Below, one piece after another: positions 8,176 to 15,950 of a stretch of DNA of 47,453 nt. The stretch comes from Candidatus Saccharibacteria bacterium RIFCSPHIGHO2_12_FULL_47_16b (lineage in GTDB: Bacteria; Patescibacteriota; Saccharimonadia; Saccharimonadales; UBA10212), in the NCBI GenBank assembly GCA_001790525.1, contig MGCU01000026.1:1-47453 (forward strand), given 5' to 3'. The position numbers and the translations under genes are program-made. The notes below the pieces were generated by a model, which was given only the letters and a program-made list of their open reading frames with translations, did no database searches and was not told the origin of the DNA. Every line of letters begins with the position of its first letter. Positions within the stretch are counted from its first letter, which is position 1.

Positions 8176-9603
8176 CTATCCTATTACTACGTTGTAGAAG
8201 GGCGCTATGTAAACATAGATGAAAAGGTCAACCGCATAGAAGAATAGAAAGACACTGCTGCTAGCAAAAAGCACACTTATTATTGATAATTTTTTACTAC
8301 TTCGATACGCATAAGCGCACAACATGGCCGTCGGCATAAGTATTGGAAATAAATAGCGACCTTGCGGCTGAAAGTCATAGTGCACAGAATTGTAAGCAAC
8401 AAGACCAATCAGGAATATCAATAAAACTACATAGCCGGTAAAGACCCAGCCTAGAGTCTTCAATTTATCTTGAACAACATGCTTAATAATGAAGAAACTA
8501 CTAATAAGACTTAGGCTGGCCGGAATGGCGTATTTATAACTATCTAGAAAGTAATGCATTTGCCCCAAGCCGACATAAAAAGAGCGATAGAGCAGATTGG
8601 TAAACTCCATTTTTGTTAGCCAAACATAAGATTCCAGATCGAGCGGTCTAGACTGACCCAACGGATGATATTTTGCCATTTCACTAATGACAAAGCCCTG
8701 ACCAAGTAAGTCACCATAGAGTATTAAATTTCTAATGTACCAAAAACTTGAGAAGATTAAGAAGCTAACAGTAGCCCACATCGCCCACCTAAAAAGAAAA
8801 CGTAAATCGATGTCTTTACGGCGGTATGTCACCGTTAACGTGATTAGAACTGGGATAAAAAGTACAAAGAAGTTAACCTTTGCCAATGGCAGCAAACCAC
8901 CGGCAACAACAGCTAAGAATACACTGCGCAATTTAGCTCGCGGTGCAAGAAAAAATAAGGTGATAGCCAAACCTAATAATCCAGAAATGGCAACCGAATG
9001 AGCATCGAAGTTAGTGTACGAAGAAACATAGATAAACTGTGGAATCAGCGCTACGCCAAGCGTTATTAGCGTAGCTATATAACGTCTTCTAGAGATCAAA
9101 AAAGCCGATGAATAGACGCAAGCAATGAACACAATTCCATAGAAAGTCGAGGCATATCGGGCTGTAATTTGTGGTTGCAAGCCAAGCAATTTATGAAAAA
9201 CACTCGCAACAAAGGCATCAAATAAGTAAGCAGCCTGTGGGTTTACTGTGTAGGAATATAGACAAGGAATCTGACCATTTTTGTTGTCTCGGCAGTTTTG
9301 ATATGCCTCGATATCATCAACACCAGCAACGGGTAGCCTTTTATTCTCCAAGATAAACCCAACATTGTATTTGTAATGATTTATTTCGTCTGGCGCAGCT
9401 AGGCTAGTTTCGGGCGGTGGTACCTCTATGTTGAAATCACTTGGTAAGTACTTTATTACAGTTAATGAGCAAAAAGTAAAAAACAAAACGATGATATAGG
9501 CTGGCCAGTGGAACCGAATGTGTTTTATGAATGACTCAACTCCGCTCGGCCATAAAAGTTTGCGGCCATCGTTCGGGCGGATTTTGCCTCGCTTATTATT
9601 CAT
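8176..9603 (-). CDS. DUF2142-like polytopic membrane protein (possible GT-C enzyme)
   Basis: This 475-residue protein has about ten hydrophobic helices. After the first helix an extracytoplasmic loop carries APDEINHYKYN (~70-80), the PDExxH-type motif characteristic of DUF2142 proteins; acidic residues in this first loop are also the usual active site of GT-C glycosyltransferases that use polyprenyl-phosphate sugars. Its start overlaps the stop of the FAD oxidoreductase gene (ATGA), placing it last in the galE-GtrB-GtrA-oxidoreductase operon. That position matches the serotype-specific transferase of Gtr modules, so it may add a sugar side branch outside the membrane. The function is inferred. 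Confidence 0.7.
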   Translation of the reverse strand: MNNKRGKIRPNDGRKLLWPSGVESFIKHIRFHWPAYIIVLFFTFCSLTVIKYLPSDFNIEVPPPETSLAAPDEINHYKYNVGFILENKRLPVAGVDDIEAYQNCRDNKNGQIPCLYSYTVNPQAAYLFDAFVASVFHKLLGLQPQITARYASTFYGIVFIACVYSSAFLISRRRYIATLITLGVALIPQFIYVSSYTNFDAHSVAISGLLGLAITLFFLAPRAKLRSVFLAVVAGGLLPLAKVNFFVLFIPVLITLTVTYRRKDIDLRFLFRWAMWATVSFLIFSSFWYIRNLILYGDLLGQGFVISEMAKYHPLGQSRPLDLESYVWLTKMEFTNLLYRSFYVGLGQMHYFLDSYKYAIPASLSLISSFFIIKHVVQDKLKTLGWVFTGYVVLLIFLIGLVAYNSVHYDFQPQGRYLFPILMPTAMLCAYAYRSSKKLSIISVLFASSSVFLFFYAVDLFIYVYIAPFYNVVIG

Positions 9604-10934
9604 AACTCTATGTTAGCCTTTATTATATCTGCGATTCTTTGCCCGTCGCGGACGGCATAGTTTGTGCCTCTATCTTCTGGATAAACTTGCGAAAAATTGG
9701 CGAGGTAAATATTCGGCAGCGGTGTTTCGTGTAAGGGAATTTTTTTTGAGTAGCCGACATCGACTATGTGTTGAGCATTGGCAAACCTAAAATGATGTTT
9801 TTCTCTGATTTCAGATTCTTTAAAATTCGGAAAAATTTGCTTTAGTCCATCAAACCATAGCTTTTCAAGCTTTCGGTCATCAAGATTGAAAAACCTATGA
9901 TCATGCGGTAGGTAAACTCCAATGTAATAGACATTTTTGTTATTGTAGAGATCTTTGCCTACCAGCTTGGTGTGATTAATAAATACCAGAAACGGTAAAT
10001 TTACATCATTTATATTATGCCAATAATACTCACTAATATCCTGATTTGATGAAAAAATAAGTAATCTAGCGCCTAAATAATCAATTGATTTCAATTTGTT
10101 AATATAACTGGGTTTTGCTTGCCGATTAGACTCAATCAGTTTGGCAAAAATATGCGAAGGCGTAGTCACCAAGCAAACATTATAAATCTCGGGCTTACTA
10201 CTTATGAAGTTAATCTGGACTTTGTTATTTGATAAGCTAATGATTTTAGCAATTTCTTGCTCGGTTCTGACTTTTATATTTAGCTCGTCAAGCTTTTTGG
10301 CTAAAGCATCAGTAAATACTTGAAAACCACCCTCAAAATAGCCTAGCTTTTCTGCTAATTCGCCCTTAACACGCGAGTTGGCTCGAGTGTAAACTCTGGC
10401 CCAAAGCCAAGCCATCGAAACCTTATCATAATACTTATCGAATTTTCCAATTAACAAGGGTTCCCAGATGACTTTTGTTACTTCTTTGCCGACCCATTTC
10501 TTCATCCATTCGTATGCTGTTACATTTTCAAGTTGCTGCCAGTTTTTGGTGTATTTTAGATAGATTGCGACTAAACCGAGTCGCAGGCGGCCGATAAAAG
10601 ATAGTGGTGCGAAACGTAGCAGATCAAATGCCGTCATAAATGGATATAATTTCCTGCCGTAGTAAATTGATAAGGAGCTATCATACCATTTCAGTCGGTC
10701 GCCAATCCCCAGCTCATCGGCCATATTAATAATGTATTTGTCGGTGCGGAATAAATGGTGGTAACCTCTTTCTAGAGAACTGCCCTCCACCTTAAAACCG
10801 CTGGCCAAGCCGCCAATCTGATCACCGCGTTCCAAAATAGTAATTTTATGGCCGGCTTCAGCTAAACGGACACCTGCTACCAAACCGGTGTAACCGGCAC
10901 CAATAACCGCAATATTCTTCGCCACTTTAGCCAT
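9600..10934 (-). CDS. FAD-dependent oxidoreductase, amine-oxidase / UDP-galactopyranose-mutase-like
   Basis: This 444-residue protein opens with the dinucleotide-binding fingerprint VIGAGYTGLVAG (~9-20) and ERGDQIGGLASGF (~35-47), as in protoporphyrinogen oxidase, carotenoid desaturase and UDP-galactopyranose-mutase relatives. The C-terminus (GTNYAVRDGQRIAD) contains the second FAD-contact segment. The ATG at 10934 is preferred to an upstream in-frame start because it gives the normal N-terminus right before the Rossmann fold and overlaps the GtrA stop by 8 bp. Given its neighbours (galE, GtrB, GtrA) it probably modifies a nucleotide- or lipid-linked sugar. The exact reaction cannot be read from the sequence. 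Confidence 0.75.
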   Translation of the reverse strand: MAKVAKNIAVIGAGYTGLVAGVRLAEAGHKITILERGDQIGGLASGFKVEGSSLERGYHHLFRTDKYIINMADELGIGDRLKWYDSSLSIYYGRKLYPFMTAFDLLRFAPLSFIGRLRLGLVAIYLKYTKNWQQLENVTAYEWMKKWVGKEVTKVIWEPLLIGKFDKYYDKVSMAWLWARVYTRANSRVKGELAEKLGYFEGGFQVFTDALAKKLDELNIKVRTEQEIAKIISLSNNKVQINFISSKPEIYNVCLVTTPSHIFAKLIESNRQAKPSYINKLKSIDYLGARLLIFSSNQDISEYYWHNINDVNLPFLVFINHTKLVGKDLYNNKNVYYIGVYLPHDHRFFNLDDRKLEKLWFDGLKQIFPNFKESEIREKHHFRFANAQHIVDVGYSKKIPLHETPLPNIYLANFSQVYPEDRGTNYAVRDGQRIADIIKANIEL

Positions 10935-11364
10935 TCTTGAACTTTCTAAAGTAGGCTTTATTAGTAAAATCATCCGACAGCGTAATTCGTGAATTTATTA
11001 GATACTGACATAAGACAACAATTGGGATTGATATTAACTTGGCCCAGTTGGCGTTCATCCCACCAATGTCATGCAGTAGCCAAATTATCAAGATGCTTAA
11101 GCCTAGCCCTGCAATTCCGACACTATAGAAAAGAAGGTAGCGATGATGCAGTTTATTTCTAACCCTAAAATTAAATCTTATATTCAAAATAAAGTTATTG
11201 CTAACACCCAAAGATGTTGACACGGCAGTAGCAATTAACGGATTTAGATTGAAGAGATTGTAAAGAACAGCAAAAACTACGAAATCTAGTGTAGCTCCCG
11301 AGAAACCGATTATTCCATACAGAATAAGGCTTCTGTATTTAGAAAATAAAAGCTTCAACTTCAA
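10927..11364 (-). CDS. GtrA-family membrane protein
   Basis: This 145-residue protein has four transmembrane helices and the GtrA hallmark FSGATLDFVVFAVLYN (~21-36), plus a basic loop with NFxLNxxFxFR (~53-63). GtrA proteins are thought to flip polyprenyl-phosphate-linked sugars to the outer face. The start is probably TTG, with its TTGA sharing four bases with the stop of the GtrB-like gene, so the two are translationally coupled. Pairing with the GtrB-like enzyme and the DUF2142-like protein gives the three classic parts of a glycan side-chain module. Confidence 0.88.
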   Translation of the reverse strand: MKLKLLFSKYRSLILYGIIGFSGATLDFVVFAVLYNLFNLNPLIATAVSTSLGVSNNFILNIRFNFRVRNKLHHRYLLFYSVGIAGLGLSILIIWLLHDIGGMNANWAKLISIPIVVLCQYLINSRITLSDDFTNKAYFRKFKNG

Positions 11365-12311
11365 CCTTTGCGGCTTTTATTAGAACGATAAACATTTTCA
11401 ATAATGTAAAGCGGCCGATTTTGAGATTCTGTATATATTCTGCCAATGTAGTTTCCCAAAACTCCAAGCGTAACCAATTGAATACCACCGATGAATAATA
11501 TCGAGATAACGATAAATGTCCAGCCCGGGACGGTGACATCAGGCCTTAAGAACTTCATGGCAATGGCATAAATGATACCGATAAAGCTAAGCAGAGAGAT
11601 AAAGTACCCAAGCTTCGTAATAAGACGGATCGGCGTCCAGGAAAAGCCCAGCAGCCCATCAATGGCAAATTTGACCATTCGTTTTAGAGGATAACCAGTT
11701 TTGCCGGATAACCTTTTATCTCTGTCAAAAAGGACACCTGTTTGCTTAAAGCCAACATATGAAACCAACCCACGCAAAAACCGATTATGCTCACGGAATT
11801 TATTAAGTTGCTTGACCACTCTTCTATCCAATAAACGAAAATCACCTGTGTTACGCGGGATGTCGACATCAGCTAATTTATCTAGCAACCGATAAAAAAC
11901 ATTAGCAGTAATTCTTTTCAAGATACTATCTCGTCTAGACCGTCTCTGGGCGTAAACTACATCGTAACCCTCCTCCCACTTTTTCACTAAGTCAAAGCTA
12001 ACATGGGGCGGATCCTGCATATCACTATCCATAATGATGACAGCGTCACCATTGACATGATCCAGACCGGCAGTTACAGCAACTTGGTGACCAAAATTTC
12101 TAGCGAAATTGATAACTGTAACTCGCTCATCAACTTTTTGTAATTGCAACAACTTTTCCAATGAATTATCCTGACTGCCATCATTTACAAAAATCATCTC
12201 ATAATCATATTTGTTATTTTGATTGAGCAATTCCTTCATTGTCTTATAAAGATGGTCAATATTGCCATATTCGTTGTAGATCGGAAAGATGTAAGATATT
12301 AATTTTTTCAT
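11361..12311 (-). CDS. GtrB/DPM1-like polyprenyl-phosphate glycosyltransferase
   Basis: This 316-residue GT2 enzyme has IFPIYNEYGN (~7-16), FVNDGSQDNS, MDSDMQDPP (the DxD site, ~95-103) and RNTGDFRLLDR, followed by two C-terminal transmembrane helices (~230-250 and ~262-290). This is the GtrB/ArnC architecture, which transfers a sugar from a nucleotide to undecaprenyl phosphate on the cytoplasmic side. The start ATGAAAAAA at 12311 lies 2 nt after the galE stop; an upstream in-frame extension would run into galE and was not used. It overlaps gtrA by 4 bp. The sugar may be a hexose made by GalE, but this is inference. Confidence 0.88.
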   Translation of the reverse strand: MKKLISYIFPIYNEYGNIDHLYKTMKELLNQNNKYDYEMIFVNDGSQDNSLEKLLQLQKVDERVTVINFARNFGHQVAVTAGLDHVNGDAVIIMDSDMQDPPHVSFDLVKKWEEGYDVVYAQRRSRRDSILKRITANVFYRLLDKLADVDIPRNTGDFRLLDRRVVKQLNKFREHNRFLRGLVSYVGFKQTGVLFDRDKRLSGKTGYPLKRMVKFAIDGLLGFSWTPIRLITKLGYFISLLSFIGIIYAIAMKFLRPDVTVPGWTFIVISILFIGGIQLVTLGVLGNYIGRIYTESQNRPLYIIENVYRSNKSRKG

Positions 12312-12313
12312 AG

Positions 12314-13333
12314 TTAACTTTTTTTCTTCAAGGTCTCTTGCCAAAGCCAAGCGTCTTTGAGTGACTGCGCCAATGTGTGTCCAGACTGCCAGTTAATCAC
12401 CTCCTTGGCCTTAGTGGCTGAGGCAAAGTAAGAGACCGCGTCACCAGGCCGCCTCGGGCCGATACGGTAAGGAACCTTAACGCCTGTCGTCTTTTCAAAG
12501 CTTCGGATTACTTCCATGACGCTACTGCCGCGGCCGGTGCCGATGTTAACTACATCGTAAAAAGCTGGTTTCTGCTTCAGCAAGAAACCGACGGCTTTTA
12601 CATGAGCGTGGGCAAGGTCAACAACATGAATATAATCACGAATGTTTGTGCCGTCTGGTGTGGGATAATCATTCCCGAACACGGTAAGTTCTTTTCTAAT
12701 TCCTGCGGCGACCTCGGTTATGAATGGTACTAAATTGGCCGGTGTCCCATGTGGTAGCTCTCCGATCAAAGCAGAAGCATGCGCACCAATAGGATTGAAG
12801 TATCGTAGTGACATGGCTTTTAGCTTCTTACTAGCCTGAGTAGTGTCTTTAATAATTGTCTCGCAGATTTGTTTAGTGGTGCCATATGGTGAAGTAGCCG
12901 GTTTCATCGGGCTATCTTCGGTAATAGGGAACTTGTCTGCTTCACCATAAACAGTACAGGATGATGAAAAGACGAGATTATCGATATCAGTTAGTTCCAT
13001 AACCTCTAGCAGACTTATTAAACCCGCCACATTGTTTTCATAATATTCAAGAGGTTGTTTGACAGATTCGGCGACTGACTTATGGGCAGCAAAATGTATT
13101 ACGCCAACTACTTTCTCCGCTGAAAAAATTTTATTAATTAATTTTTTATCCTGAAAGTTTCCTTTGTATGTAGGGATCTTTGAACCAACGATGGATTCAA
13201 TTTGTCCGATAACCCTCTCATTAGAGTTGCTAAAGTTATCAATTATAATCGGCCTGTAGCCAGCTGTGGTAAGCTCCACTACAGCATGTGAACCGATGTA
13301 GCCGGCACCACCCGTGACCAAAACTGTTTTCAC
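12314..13333 (-). CDS. galE: UDP-glucose 4-epimerase
   Basis: This 339-residue extended short-chain dehydrogenase interconverts UDP-glucose and UDP-galactose (or the GlcNAc/GalNAc pair). It has the NAD fingerprint GGAGYIGSH (~8-16), IDNFSNSNE, FAAHKSVAESV, the catalytic serine region SSSCTVYG and the YxxxK pair in SPYGTTK, then RYFNPIGAH and the GalE C-terminal substrate loop. Length and motifs are those of true GalE. The start is GTG, with a -10-like TATACT 6 nt upstream and no Shine-Dalgarno sequence. It heads the five-gene minus-strand operon that ends with the DUF2142-like gene. Confidence 0.93.
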   Translation of the reverse strand: MKTVLVTGGAGYIGSHAVVELTTAGYRPIIIDNFSNSNERVIGQIESIVGSKIPTYKGNFQDKKLINKIFSAEKVVGVIHFAAHKSVAESVKQPLEYYENNVAGLISLLEVMELTDIDNLVFSSSCTVYGEADKFPITEDSPMKPATSPYGTTKQICETIIKDTTQASKKLKAMSLRYFNPIGAHASALIGELPHGTPANLVPFITEVAAGIRKELTVFGNDYPTPDGTNIRDYIHVVDLAHAHVKAVGFLLKQKPAFYDVVNIGTGRGSSVMEVIRSFEKTTGVKVPYRIGPRRPGDAVSYFASATKAKEVINWQSGHTLAQSLKDAWLWQETLKKKS

Positions 13334-13339
13334 TAAATT

Positions 13340-13367
13340 AGTATATCAAGTAGGACATCTGACTCAA
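13340..13367 (-). promoter_or_regulatory. Promoter of the galE operon, leaderless type
   Basis: On the minus strand TTGAGT (13367-13362) and TATACT (13345-13340) are 16 nt apart, and the galE GTG follows after 6 nt. Confidence 0.5.
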
Positions 13368-13412
13368 TAATGATAATTGATCTATTAAAATCAGAACAAA
13401 ATTTACGGCCAG

Positions 13413-13556
13413 CTACAATGCCGGCATGCTGGTCGCCATGTTGGACAACCAGGCTTGTTCCCCGGCTGCCCAGGTGTGTATCTCAACCTTGCCACTGCCG
13501 GTGTATCTGTATTTAACGAAGACTAGCTTTGGCAGTTGATGCGCAGGGGCTACTAA
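13413..13556 (-). pseudogene. Out-of-frame last repeat of the upstream secreted protein
   Basis: After the TAG stop of the secreted protein, the -1 frame stays open and encodes another copy of its repeat: KYRYTGSGKVEIHTW, then AAGEQAWLSNMATSMPAL and a stop at 13413. Adding one T to the TTTCCCC run just before the stop would fuse it in frame. This repeat is about 15 residues shorter than the others. It is either a genuine frameshift mutation or a homopolymer sequencing error. Confidence 0.7.
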
Positions 13557-15325
13557 GGGGAAAGACTATCCAAATTTGTCGGCATCTGGCTTAACCAGAC
13601 TTGTTGCCCAGCTGCCCAGGTATGGATCTCAATCTTGCCACTGCCGGTGTTGCGGTATTTGACTAAAGTTAGTTCGTCAATCGCGCCGTCGTAAATATTG
13701 CCGGCGACTATCTCAATATCATCAGGATTAATATCTGCCAAGGGCAGGTTAGTAGCAATATTAGCCAGCCAACTTTGCTGGCCGCCGGCCCAAGTGTGAA
13801 CTTCTATCTTGGCAGAGCCGGTGTTGCGGTACTTCACATAAACCAGCTCATCCGCCGCACTACCATAGAGGTTGGCTGCTATTACTCGACCGTCAGCCGG
13901 ATCTATGGCCGGTAGATTAGTAGCAGTATGGGCTGCCCAAGTTTGCAAGCCTGGGTTCCATTCATGAATCTCGACCTTGCCGCTGCCAGTGTTGCGGTAA
14001 AGAACAAGCAGTAATTCGTCGCGGCCATCACCGTTAACATCAGCCGGCACAACATCAAAGTCTTCAGGGGGTATCAAGGCATGATTGGTGGCAATATTGG
14101 TAATCCAATGCTGGTAAGTGTTATCCCAAGTGTGGACTTCAATTTTACCGCTGACGCTGGTTCGCGGTAAGACTAAGATCAACTCAGACCTGGCATCACC
14201 ATAGATATTGCCAGCAATGATCTCAGCATTAGGCGGCGGGATTGCCGGATGATTGGTAGCAACGTTGGTTACCCAGGATTGCAGATTAGGCTGCCAGGTG
14301 TGGAGCTCTATACACTTTGAAATAGTTTGATTAAGATAACTCAAAGTAAAGGTGGCATTGCCACTTGGAGAAAATTGGTTGACTACCACTCTAGGACCAA
14401 GTCCGCCGCCAAAATTAACTCCTTCTTTGCATGAGTAGTCAGGTGGCCCAAGTGTAGAGCCGAACCATTTGGTGAAATACCACCAGAAATTCCTATTGCC
14501 GTAAGCACCGCAGGGAACTTCGCCGCCCGGTGAACTGTTACTGACCACTGATAAAGCTGCAGCATTTGGCTGGTACGGCGTATAGTTGTAAAGATTGGCG
14601 GTGCCTTGGTTTTGAATATAGACTTGGCTCTCACCACAGGACGGGTCTGGACTATATCGAATCATATTATTAATACCAGCGCGGAAGTTGTAGGAATCTA
14701 CATCTCTCGCGTAACGCTTAAATTGCCGGGCGGCGTAATAGACCTGGCCAAAAAAGCCTTCAGTGCCGGCGCAACTCGGCGGGGGCGGGCCGACGTCATA
14801 TACGCAGTAGCCTGTGGCAAATCTATATTGGTAGGGCCATGGCCAATCATCGGTAACCAAACTTTGCTCTTTTTGGAGCAAAACCAGGAGGACTTGGGGG
14901 TTAATTCCGCAAGCATTACTCACCCAGTAGATAATTTCTGCGGCGTTACCCGTCCGGCCGGTTATAGCATTACAAAGACTTGTTTCGGCCGGCCAACCGA
15001 TCGTACTGTCGCTGTAGCTTTTTAAACACGTATAAGGCGGTTGGGGTTTGCCGTTTGCAACTGCCCATTCGGCCCGTGTCTGAGAACTTCCAGAAGTGTA
15101 TGGCTGGGTGCCGTTAGTATCGCAAACAGGAACTTTAGAATTCATAAAATCTTGGATCTCGGCGACACTCATTGTGTTAGACGAAAAGAACTTAACTTCG
15201 TCAATAATCCTTCCAGCCTGGAAGTCGCTCCCTGATATTGCATTTGCCTTTACAGGCGCAAAAAAACCTATAAAAAGGACTAGTATGAGTGCAGAAATAC
15301 TAAAACGATAAATGGACCCGAACAT
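13553..15325 (-). CDS. Secreted multidomain protein with lysozyme-like region and C-terminal FG-GAP-like repeats
   Basis: This 590-residue protein has a signal peptide (hydrophobic core SALILVLFIGFF, cleavage near ANA-ISG at ~29). The N-terminal domain (~30-300) is cysteine-rich, with SVAEIQDFMNSKVP and NPQVLLVLLQKEQSLVT. The LQKE glutamate lies in a context resembling lytic transglycosylases, but catalysis is unproven. Residues ~310-590 hold five repeats of ~58 residues (KIEVHTW ... NIATN ... GDGRDELLLV) like FG-GAP/VCBS propeller blades; DVNGDGRDE is a calcium-type loop. The ATG at 15325 is chosen because TAATG couples it to the upstream stop and AGAGGT lies 6 nt before. It probably acts at the cell surface. 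Confidence 0.8.
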   Translation of the reverse strand: MFGSIYRFSISALILVLFIGFFAPVKANAISGSDFQAGRIIDEVKFFSSNTMSVAEIQDFMNSKVPVCDTNGTQPYTSGSSQTRAEWAVANGKPQPPYTCLKSYSDSTIGWPAETSLCNAITGRTGNAAEIIYWVSNACGINPQVLLVLLQKEQSLVTDDWPWPYQYRFATGYCVYDVGPPPPSCAGTEGFFGQVYYAARQFKRYARDVDSYNFRAGINNMIRYSPDPSCGESQVYIQNQGTANLYNYTPYQPNAAALSVVSNSSPGGEVPCGAYGNRNFWWYFTKWFGSTLGPPDYSCKEGVNFGGGLGPRVVVNQFSPSGNATFTLSYLNQTISKCIELHTWQPNLQSWVTNVATNHPAIPPPNAEIIAGNIYGDARSELILVLPRTSVSGKIEVHTWDNTYQHWITNIATNHALIPPEDFDVVPADVNGDGRDELLLVLYRNTGSGKVEIHEWNPGLQTWAAHTATNLPAIDPADGRVIAANLYGSAADELVYVKYRNTGSAKIEVHTWAGGQQSWLANIATNLPLADINPDDIEIVAGNIYDGAIDELTLVKYRNTGSGKIEIHTWAAGQQVWLSQMPTNLDSLSP

Positions 15326-15885
15326 TATTTGACCTCTAGAGTTACCGTTTTTGAGCTTCCTTCGTATGAGCCAGAAGAGTAGCTTAATGTGATCGACCAA
15401 ACACTAGGAGACAACTTGGACCGAGGAACGGTTATTAGTCCGCAGCTGGTATTTTGAGCATTGGCAACCGAAGTTCTTGATTGACTTACTTGCTGACCAT
15501 CTTTAGTTAATGCGGCTGTGCATGTACCGCCGTCTTCATATATGCCCTCAACGTAACCTCTAACTTCTACATCGTTGCTTTGGTTTTGGCCCCAAGAGCT
15601 TATGAAGGGAGTTACCGACTTTTTGCCGCTGGCTGTTGATGGCTGGCTCGTGTTTGAGGTTGAACTACCCCTGTCAGCTAACTGTTCCTTATATTTTTGA
15701 ACTTGATCTTTTTCTTCTTTGGTAGGCGGCTCCAGATTGACTGAAGTACCTGGTTTTGTTGTCGAATCATCATCGCCCTTGTTACTTAGCCAAAATAAAA
15801 ACCCGCCGACTATTAATACAGCTACTGCTAGCAGGAGCCATTTCTTACTCAATTTTCGCAACAAATTTTTCCAATTCTTCGCCAT
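15325..15885 (-). CDS. Membrane-anchored extracytoplasmic protein with Ig-like C-terminus
   Basis: This 186-residue protein has a basic N-terminus, one transmembrane helix (WLLLAVAVLIVGGFLFWL, ~15-32) and a long Ser/Thr/Gln-rich linker (~35-95). A C-terminal beta-rich domain has two cysteines (in GGTCTAAL and NTSCGLI) that could form a disulfide outside the cell. It ends in SSKTVTLEVK, typical of small Ig-like folds. The stop overlaps the start of the secreted repeat protein (TAATG), so the two are made together and may interact. The start has a -10-like TAAAAT only 6 nt upstream. No family was recognised. Confidence 0.75.
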   Translation of the reverse strand: MAKNWKNLLRKLSKKWLLLAVAVLIVGGFLFWLSNKGDDDSTTKPGTSVNLEPPTKEEKDQVQKYKEQLADRGSSTSNTSQPSTASGKKSVTPFISSWGQNQSNDVEVRGYVEGIYEDGGTCTAALTKDGQQVSQSRTSVANAQNTSCGLITVPRSKLSPSVWSITLSYSSGSYEGSSKTVTLEVK

Positions 15886-15891
15886 TGCTTT

Positions 15892-15897
15892 ATTTTA
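15892..15897 (-). promoter_or_regulatory. Putative -10 box (TAAAAT) 6 nt before the start
   Basis: The minus strand reads CTAAAATAAAGCAATGG. Nearly the same string, CTAAAATATAAGCAATGG, precedes the LexA-like gene at 43872. No Shine-Dalgarno sequence is present. Confidence 0.4.
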
Positions 15898-15950
15898 GTT
15901 TGGCACCAGACAGTATAGCACGGAGATAATTCACAAATACACCTTAGGCC

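Noticed and set aside
13540-13580. Programmed -1 frameshift in the secreted repeat protein
   Set aside because: The in-frame codons CTT TCC CCT do not form an X-XXY-YYZ slippery heptamer, and the P-site slip would create a second-position mismatch. A single-base deletion or error in the homopolymer is simpler.
14606-15025. 139-codon plus-strand open frame
   Set aside because: It is antisense to the N-terminal domain of the secreted protein, whose cysteine pattern and signal peptide are convincing.
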